Below, piece by piece: positions 59,465 through 64,000 of a stretch of 64,000 nucleotides of DNA (positions within the stretch are counted from its first letter, which is position 1; every line of letters begins with the position of its first letter). The stretch is taken from the NCBI GenBank assembly GCA_018064755.1, contig JAGHUP010000002.1, positions 16,147 to 80,146 on the forward strand, written 5' to 3'. The stretch is from Candidatus Crickella equi. Its GTDB lineage: Bacteria; Bacillota; Clostridia; Peptostreptococcales; Anaerovoracaceae. The position numbers and the translations under genes were made by a program. The notes beneath the pieces are model-generated. The model was not told where the DNA came from, ran no database searches, and worked only from the letters and a program-made list of their open reading frames with translations.

Positions 59465-60802
59465 CTACAATCCCAGATTACGCATCATGTCGCGCGCTTT
59501 CTTAGGATTACTTAACATTTTGGTCATCTTCTTCATGTCTTCATACTTCTTGATGAGCTGGTTAACGTTCTGCACTGTTGTGCCGCTACCTGCTGCAATT
59601 CTCTTACGTCTTGAAGCATTCAGAATTGTTGGGTCCTGACGTTCCTGCTTGGTCATCGAAGTGATGATGCACTCCATTCTCTTGAGTTCTTTCTTGCCCT
59701 CTTCGAGATCGACATTCTTCTTGTCTGCTGCTGATATGCCTGGAATCATGTCGATGATCTTGCCGAGTCCGCCAAATTTATTGATTTGTTTCATCTGTCC
59801 GAGGAAGTCGTCAAGATCGAACTTGTTCTTTCTGATTTTAGCCTCGAGTTTTCTAGCCTCTTCTTCGTCGTATGCATTCTCTGCCTGCTCGATGAAGGAC
59901 AGCATGTCGCCCATTCCGAGGATACGGGATGCTATTCTATCTGGATGGAAAGGTTCGAGAGCATCATACTTCTCACCTGTTCCCATGAACTTGATAGGTT
60001 TGCCTGTAACTGCCTTAACTGAAAGAGCAGCACCGCCACGGGAGTCACCATCCATCTTAGTCATGATGATGCCATCAACGCCGAGTGCATCGTTGAATCC
60101 GGATGCAATATTAACTGCATCCTGACCTGTGAGTGCATCGACAACGAGCAAAATCTCGTGTGGCTTGATGGACTTCTTAAGAACCTTCAGCTCATCCATC
60201 AGCTGTTCATCTATCTGCAGACGTCCAGCTGTATCGACAATCAGTACATTACAGCCCTTACGCTGAGCATCTTTAACCGCTTCAGACGCAATCTTCTCAG
60301 GATCCTTGGATCCCTCGATAGTGAAGACCGGTGCGTTGACCGCTTTGCCGACTACCTTTAACTGATCAATAGCTGCGGGTCTATAAACGTCGCATGCCGC
60401 AAGCATAGGCTTCTTGCCACACTGCTTGAGATAGTTAGCGAGCTTACCTGCAGTAGTTGTCTTACCAGTACCCTGAAGTCCCACGAGCATCAGCACAGTG
60501 AAACCACTAGGTGAATATGTGAGCTTGCTGCCGGAACCACCCATCATATCGATGAGTTCATCCTTAACAATCTTGACTACCATCTGATCTGGTGACAGGC
60601 TGGACATAACGCCCTGACCAATCGCCTTCTCCTTGATTGTTGCTACAAACTCCTTAACAACCTTGAAGTTAACGTCCGCCTCAAGAAGTGCCATCTTGAC
60701 AGCACGCATAGCATTATCAAAATCCTTCTCGGAAATTGTTCCCTGTCCCTTCAGGTCCTTGAATGCGGATTGTAATTTTTCAGATAATCCTTCAAATGCC
60801 AT
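59465..60802 (-). CDS. ffh: Signal recognition particle protein Ffh
   Basis: The 445-residue SRP GTPase targets nascent membrane proteins. It has the N domain (1-90), G domain (GLQGTGKTTTAGKLA at ~107; DVYRPAAIDQL; VDTAGRLQIDEQLM at ~189; TKMDGDSRGGAALSV at ~247) and the Met-rich M domain (~320-445) ending KMLSNPKKARDMMRNLGL. The start overlaps ylxM by one base. Confidence 0.97.
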   Translation of the reverse strand: MAFEGLSEKLQSAFKDLKGQGTISEKDFDNAMRAVKMALLEADVNFKVVKEFVATIKEKAIGQGVMSSLSPDQMVVKIVKDELIDMMGGSGSKLTYSPSGFTVLMLVGLQGTGKTTTAGKLANYLKQCGKKPMLAACDVYRPAAIDQLKVVGKAVNAPVFTIEGSKDPEKIASEAVKDAQRKGCNVLIVDTAGRLQIDEQLMDELKVLKKSIKPHEILLVVDALTGQDAVNIASGFNDALGVDGIIMTKMDGDSRGGAALSVKAVTGKPIKFMGTGEKYDALEPFHPDRIASRILGMGDMLSFIEQAENAYDEEEARKLEAKIRKNKFDLDDFLGQMKQINKFGGLGKIIDMIPGISAADKKNVDLEEGKKELKRMECIITSMTKQERQDPTILNASRRKRIAAGSGTTVQNVNQLIKKYEDMKKMTKMLSNPKKARDMMRNLGL

Positions 60803-61146
60803 TATTCAGCTAATTCCTCTATCATCTTTACTATAGGTTCAAGTTCTGTTTCTGATACGTCCAAAGCCTTGATCTTAGTTATCAGTTCTTCGGCGCGCTT
60901 CTGATTCTCCTGGTAATTGGCCACTAGTCCTAGTTTGCTATCATATTCCTCAAGCTTGGCCTCAGCCTTCTTAAGTGTATAATGTACAGCCTGCCTAGTC
61001 ATACCAAGTTCCTCAGCAATCTCAGACAAACTCAGATTGTCCTCGTGATACATGGTCATAACTTCTAACTGGCTCTCCTTCAGGAGCGCTCCGTAGAAAT
61101 CATACAGCATGCTCGCATATTGAACTGTACCTATATTCTCTTTCAT
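60802..61146 (-). CDS. ylxM: YlxM family helix-turn-helix protein
   Basis: The 114-residue protein has a sigma-70 region 4-like helix-turn-helix (LSEIAEELGMTRQAVHYTLKKAEAKLEEYDSKLG in pieces) and a C-terminal helix. YlxM proteins are encoded beside ffh and are thought to modulate SRP function. The ATG has no Shine-Dalgarno and lies 8 nt after the -10 of a near-perfect promoter, so the SRP operon mRNA is probably leaderless. Confidence 0.93.
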   Translation of the reverse strand: MKENIGTVQYASMLYDFYGALLKESQLEVMTMYHEDNLSLSEIAEELGMTRQAVHYTLKKAEAKLEEYDSKLGLVANYQENQKRAEELITKIKALDVSETELEPIVKMIEELAE

Positions 61147-61154
61147 ACCGCACT

Positions 61155-61183
61155 ATAATAACACAATAAAAACAGCCTGTCAA
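61155..61183 (-). promoter_or_regulatory. Promoter of the ylxM-ffh-rpsP-khpA-rimM-trmD operon
   Basis: Consensus TTGACA (61183-61178), 17 bp, TATTAT (61160-61155). The -35 hexamer is part of the right arm of the nhaC terminator. Confidence 0.8.
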
Positions 61184-61204
61184 ACATTTTGTTTGACAGG
61201 CTGT
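61172..61204 (-). terminator. Terminator after the NhaC antiporter gene
   Basis: A perfect 15-bp stem (ACAGCCTGTCAAACA with TGTTTGACAGGCTGT) and 3-nt loop, followed by TTTTTATTG on the minus strand. Confidence 0.92.
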
Positions 61205-61216
61205 GTATTCTTTTAA

Positions 61217-62662
61217 TTAGCTTACGATCTTTCCTGCGTCTGCTCTAGCCTGCTCCTCGTCAGTCATCTTAGTAACAGTGAATCCCATATAAGCCATCAC
61301 CAGTGTAACGATTGGCATGAGATAGTTAAATACTGCCCAAGGTGCATAAGTCAGAGTTGATACTCCGAGAGTAGCCATGATGAACATTCCGCAAGTGTTC
61401 CAAGGAACGAGGCAGGATGTAACTGTTCCTGCAGACTCAAGTGCATTGGAGAGACACTTAGGATGCAGTCCAGCCTTTCTGTAAGCTGGTGCGTACATTC
61501 TTCCCGGTACAAGAATTGAAATGTACTGTTCAGGCATTACTACGTTGGAAAGTATACAAGTAAGCTCTGTTGCCCCAACCAGTCCAGCAGCTGTCTTGAT
61601 GCGCTTGGTAATTGCATCAATGATTACAGCCAGCTGACCAGTGTCTTCCATTATTCCGCCGAACATCATAGCTATTACGGTCATCAGGATTGAACTAGCC
61701 ATATTCATCAGGCCACCTGTTGACAAGAGGTCATTAAGTGCAGCAACATCTGTCTCACATACGAAACCATTCAGCGAGCAATCAAGGATAGCTCCAAAAT
61801 TAGCTCCGCTCTGGAAGAAAGGTGCGAGGATTGCTCCTGTAATGAGTCCCAGAGTAATACCAGGAATAGCCGGTACTTTGAATGCGATCGCAAGGATTAC
61901 AACCAGTGGTGGTAGCAACAGAATTGGACTGATGTTGAAGTTCTGTGCAAGTCCATCCATAAGAATCTGTGCCTGTGATGTATCTACATCGCCTGTTGAT
62001 GCATGCAGGAATCCATAAATTCCGAAGAATACCAGTGAAATCACATATGCTACGATAGTTGACTTCAGCATGTACTTAACATGCGAGAACACGTCTGTTC
62101 CAGCCATAGCTGGTGCCAGGTTGGTCGTATCTGACAGTGGTGACATTTTGTCGCCAAAATAAGCTCCGGCAAGTACAGCACCTGCTGTTGGTCCGATAGG
62201 CATTCCGAGTCCATGTCCGATACCCATCAGTGCAAGACCCATAGTTCCCATTGTACCCCAGGATGTACCTGTTGCTAATGATGTAATTGAGCAAATGAGA
62301 ACAGCTGCAACAAGGAAAATCTTAGGTGAAAGTAGCTTGAGTCCGTAGTAAATCATTGTTGGAATTGTACCGGAGAGCAGCCATACACCAACCATCATAC
62401 CAACGATTGCCAGAATGAGAATTGACTGCATTGCTTTTCCAATACCATCAATCATCATCTTCTCGATTGTTTCCCACTTGTATCCCAGTGTCATTGCTAC
62501 AATTGCTGCAACGATAACGCCTGCGAACATTGGAATATGCGGATCAACTTTGAAAATGATAATGCCTACTGACATTACTGCAACTAATGCGAAGAATGAA
62601 AAAATCGCATGTGCTAGCTTTGGTTCCTTAATCTCTCTCTCATCAATAAAGATGTTTTTCAT
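61217..62662 (-). CDS. nhaC: NhaC family Na+/H+ antiporter
   Basis: The 481-residue protein has about 12 helices and the NhaC features ICSITSLATGTSWGTMGTMGLALMGIGHGLGMP and AGAYFGDKMSPLSDTTNLAPAMAGTDVFSHVKYM (in pieces), plus LVGATELTCILSNVVMPEQYISILVPGRMY near the C-terminus. It exchanges sodium for protons for pH and ion homeostasis; some members carry malate/lactate instead. AAGGAGAC precedes the ATG. It follows the ATP-grasp gene by 14 bp and so may be cotranscribed with it. Confidence 0.92.
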   Translation of the reverse strand: MKNIFIDEREIKEPKLAHAIFSFFALVAVMSVGIIIFKVDPHIPMFAGVIVAAIVAMTLGYKWETIEKMMIDGIGKAMQSILILAIVGMMVGVWLLSGTIPTMIYYGLKLLSPKIFLVAAVLICSITSLATGTSWGTMGTMGLALMGIGHGLGMPIGPTAGAVLAGAYFGDKMSPLSDTTNLAPAMAGTDVFSHVKYMLKSTIVAYVISLVFFGIYGFLHASTGDVDTSQAQILMDGLAQNFNISPILLLPPLVVILAIAFKVPAIPGITLGLITGAILAPFFQSGANFGAILDCSLNGFVCETDVAALNDLLSTGGLMNMASSILMTVIAMMFGGIMEDTGQLAVIIDAITKRIKTAAGLVGATELTCILSNVVMPEQYISILVPGRMYAPAYRKAGLHPKCLSNALESAGTVTSCLVPWNTCGMFIMATLGVSTLTYAPWAVFNYLMPIVTLVMAYMGFTVTKMTDEEQARADAGKIVS

Positions 62663-62676
62663 TAGTGGTCTCCTTG

Positions 62677-63795
62677 TTAACCTTTGAAATAGCCTCTATT
62701 GTCTACTTTATCAAGAAGGTCGCCCTGTGTGCCAGCCTTCTTTCTTACCTTGTAATCAGGAATCAGTCTCTCGAGCATTGGCATTGCACCGATGCCATCT
62801 GGAGTCTGTCCTGGTAGCTGCCAGAAATCATGAGCACAATAATCGTTACCCTCAATGATTGCTGGTCCGTTAGGAGTAATTGCTACGTCCCAACCGATAT
62901 ATCTCATCTGAGGCACAACCATAGCTGCCTTCAGAATCATTTCCTTAGCTTCCTTGAAATAAGGAGTCTTGAATCCAATCAACTTCTTTCCTGTATAAGG
63001 ATGCTCAGTGAAAAGCAACTCGGAAGTTGTATCACCAGGATGTGCCTGGAAGAGGAACTCTCCTGTTTCAAGATCAACTGGACCATGAAGGCCAAAATTA
63101 TCAATGATACGTCCCTCGTTACCGAACTTCTGAACACAGTAGATCAGATGTGGCACTCCGTCATTATCAATGCATGTGATCATTCTCATGCAGTTAGCTG
63201 CACATGGATACATCTCTGCGAGATCCGGATGGTTCTCGATAACATCTTCGAGTGTACCGAATCCTTTCTCCATAACGTAGTTGTAGAAAGCCTCGCCATC
63301 CTTAAAATCCTTAGTGTAGATAAGCTCAGCACCCTTACCACATGAAAGGTTAATCATTTTGCAGAAGATTTTCTCTCTACCATTAAAATAGTTGATGATA
63401 TCTTCCTTACTGGCATGCTCTACATCGCAGAATTCTCTTCCGATATAGTCCTTGAAAAGCTCATTGAACTTGATCTTATCATCAAAACAATCAGAATATG
63501 ACTGATCGTTCATCTGCATGATGAACTTCTTATTTCTAAATCTTGTAAAATATGTATCTTTCTGCCAGTCTTTCAGGTTATACCATTGGAAGATAAGATA
63601 ATCATAGTAACCTGCATCAAACTTCTTCATACAGCGAAGAACGTCAGCTGTAAGCCATGCTTTGCTCTTGCCGGTACGTCTATGAAGCTCGTCGATTACT
63701 TCTTTGAATTTACCAAAGCTTGCGCCCTTGATAACGTCTAATTTGTAAGCAAATTTGCCACGATTGTTGGCATCTTTCTGATTTAATTCAGCCAT
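62677..63795 (-). CDS. Sugar-transfer-associated ATP-grasp domain protein
   Basis: The 372-residue protein looks like the ATPgrasp_ST family: a helical N-terminus (~1-80), then an ATP-grasp core with IFCKMINLSCGKGAELIYTKD (ATP-binding Lys/Gly-rich loop, ~143-165), CMRMITCIDNDGVPHLIY, and C-terminal YIGWDVAITPNGPAIIEGNDYCAHDFWQLPG, with the Mg-binding E-x-N in IEGND. ATP-grasp enzymes ligate carboxylates to amines or other nucleophiles; those of this family sit near capsule or surface-sugar genes, none of which is here. GGAAG precedes the ATG. It lies between the rRNA operon and nhaC. Confidence 0.85.
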   Translation of the reverse strand: MAELNQKDANNRGKFAYKLDVIKGASFGKFKEVIDELHRRTGKSKAWLTADVLRCMKKFDAGYYDYLIFQWYNLKDWQKDTYFTRFRNKKFIMQMNDQSYSDCFDDKIKFNELFKDYIGREFCDVEHASKEDIINYFNGREKIFCKMINLSCGKGAELIYTKDFKDGEAFYNYVMEKGFGTLEDVIENHPDLAEMYPCAANCMRMITCIDNDGVPHLIYCVQKFGNEGRIIDNFGLHGPVDLETGEFLFQAHPGDTTSELLFTEHPYTGKKLIGFKTPYFKEAKEMILKAAMVVPQMRYIGWDVAITPNGPAIIEGNDYCAHDFWQLPGQTPDGIGAMPMLERLIPDYKVRKKAGTQGDLLDKVDNRGYFKG

Positions 63796-63902
63796 TTAAG
63801 AACACTTCCTTCAATTATACATATAGTTGTATTAATTATAACAACATCTAGTAGCAATTGCCACACAAACACACTAAATAATCAAAAAAACAAAAAAGAA
63901 AA

Positions 63903-64000
63903 AACCGGCGACGTCCTAATTTCCCAGGGGGTCACCCCCCAAGTATCTTCAGCGCTAAAGAGCTTAACTTCTGTGTTCGGGATGGGAACAGGTGTATCCT
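63903..64000 (-). rRNA. rrf: 5S ribosomal RNA (partial; 5' end beyond the right edge)
   Basis: The minus strand carries the conserved 5S core (CCCATCCCGAACACAGAAG, AAGCTCTTTAGCGC) and the 3' strand ending GACGTCGCCGG. About 20 bases of the 5' end are missing. T-rich sequence (TTTTTTCTTTTTTG) follows as terminator. A 23S gene is expected just outside the window. Confidence 0.95.

Noticed and set aside
63796..63902. tRNA genes next to the 5S rRNA
   Set aside because: No cloverleaf or CCA-type acceptor end is visible in this gap, which is A/T-rich promoter and terminator sequence.

Overview
The window reads as a chromosomal segment of a strictly anaerobic, Gram-positive (monoderm) member of the Bacillota, class Clostridia. 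The evidence is a tungsten/molybdenum-type aldehyde:ferredoxin oxidoreductase, a selenocysteine-containing SelD, a SpoIIE/STAS partner-switching pair, SepF/DivIVA cell-division genes, a ylxM-ffh-rpsP-khpA-rimM-trmD operon, RqcH and an AddA nuclease. Base composition is moderate and no phage, integrase or complete insertion sequence is visible. The species cannot be named from the sequence alone.

Layout. (1) 1-8 kb, minus strand: an operon running from an aldehyde ferredoxin oxidoreductase through a FecCD/siderophore-class ABC importer, a Big2-domain surface protein, an ExbB/MotA-type proton channel and an ExbD-like DUF2149 protein, ending in a secreted FnIII-like protein cut by the window edge. 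(2) 8-13 kb: MATE exporter, XdhC-like molybdoenzyme maturation factor and a histidine phosphatase-HD fusion, divergent from selD, whose in-frame UGA and adjacent hairpin look like a real selenocysteine site. (3) 13-21 kb: DUF2804 protein, uracil permease, two EamA transporters, a universal-stress-protein fusion, an unknown membrane protein and a CofE-like ligase. (4) 21-31 kb: phosphoglucomutase, a heterodimeric ABC exporter, a LOG-family enzyme and the STAS/SpoIIE regulators. (5) 31-40.6 kb: mnmA, an ABC-2 transporter with SPFH and ribbon-helix-helix proteins, a 353-bp non-coding repeat block, an XRE-regulated membrane operon and addA. (6) 40.6-50.4 kb: gpmI, then a chorismate operon (aroF-aroA-aroC-chorismate mutase-aroE/aroK fusion-aroQ) preceded by gmk, rpoZ and a large coiled-coil membrane protein. 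(7) 50-61 kb: yicC, rqcH, lspA-rluD, an envelope adaptor-yggS-sepF-divIVA cluster and the SRP/ribosome-maturation operon. (8) 61-64 kb: NhaC antiporter, a sugar-transfer-type ATP-grasp protein and the 3' part of a 5S rRNA gene, so an rRNA operon continues past the right edge.

Most interesting. The first region couples an ExbB/ExbD-like proton-driven motor to a binding-protein-dependent importer and a W/Mo enzyme in a cell apparently without an outer membrane. The gap at 35.65-35.88 kb holds four copies of a bipartite motif (TTGTCGCTAT, exactly 17 variable bases, then AASTACATR) as two direct pairs, each with a 62-bp period, facing each other. Seven transcription-unit heads lack a Shine-Dalgarno and have a -10 hexamer only 6-9 nt before the ATG, suggesting leaderless mRNAs as a habit of this genome. 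Two dispersed repeat families invade or overlap coding sequence: one contributes 11 in-frame codons to an ABC exporter, another supplies the C-terminus and stop codon of an EamA transporter. Several promoters are embedded in the terminator of the preceding gene.
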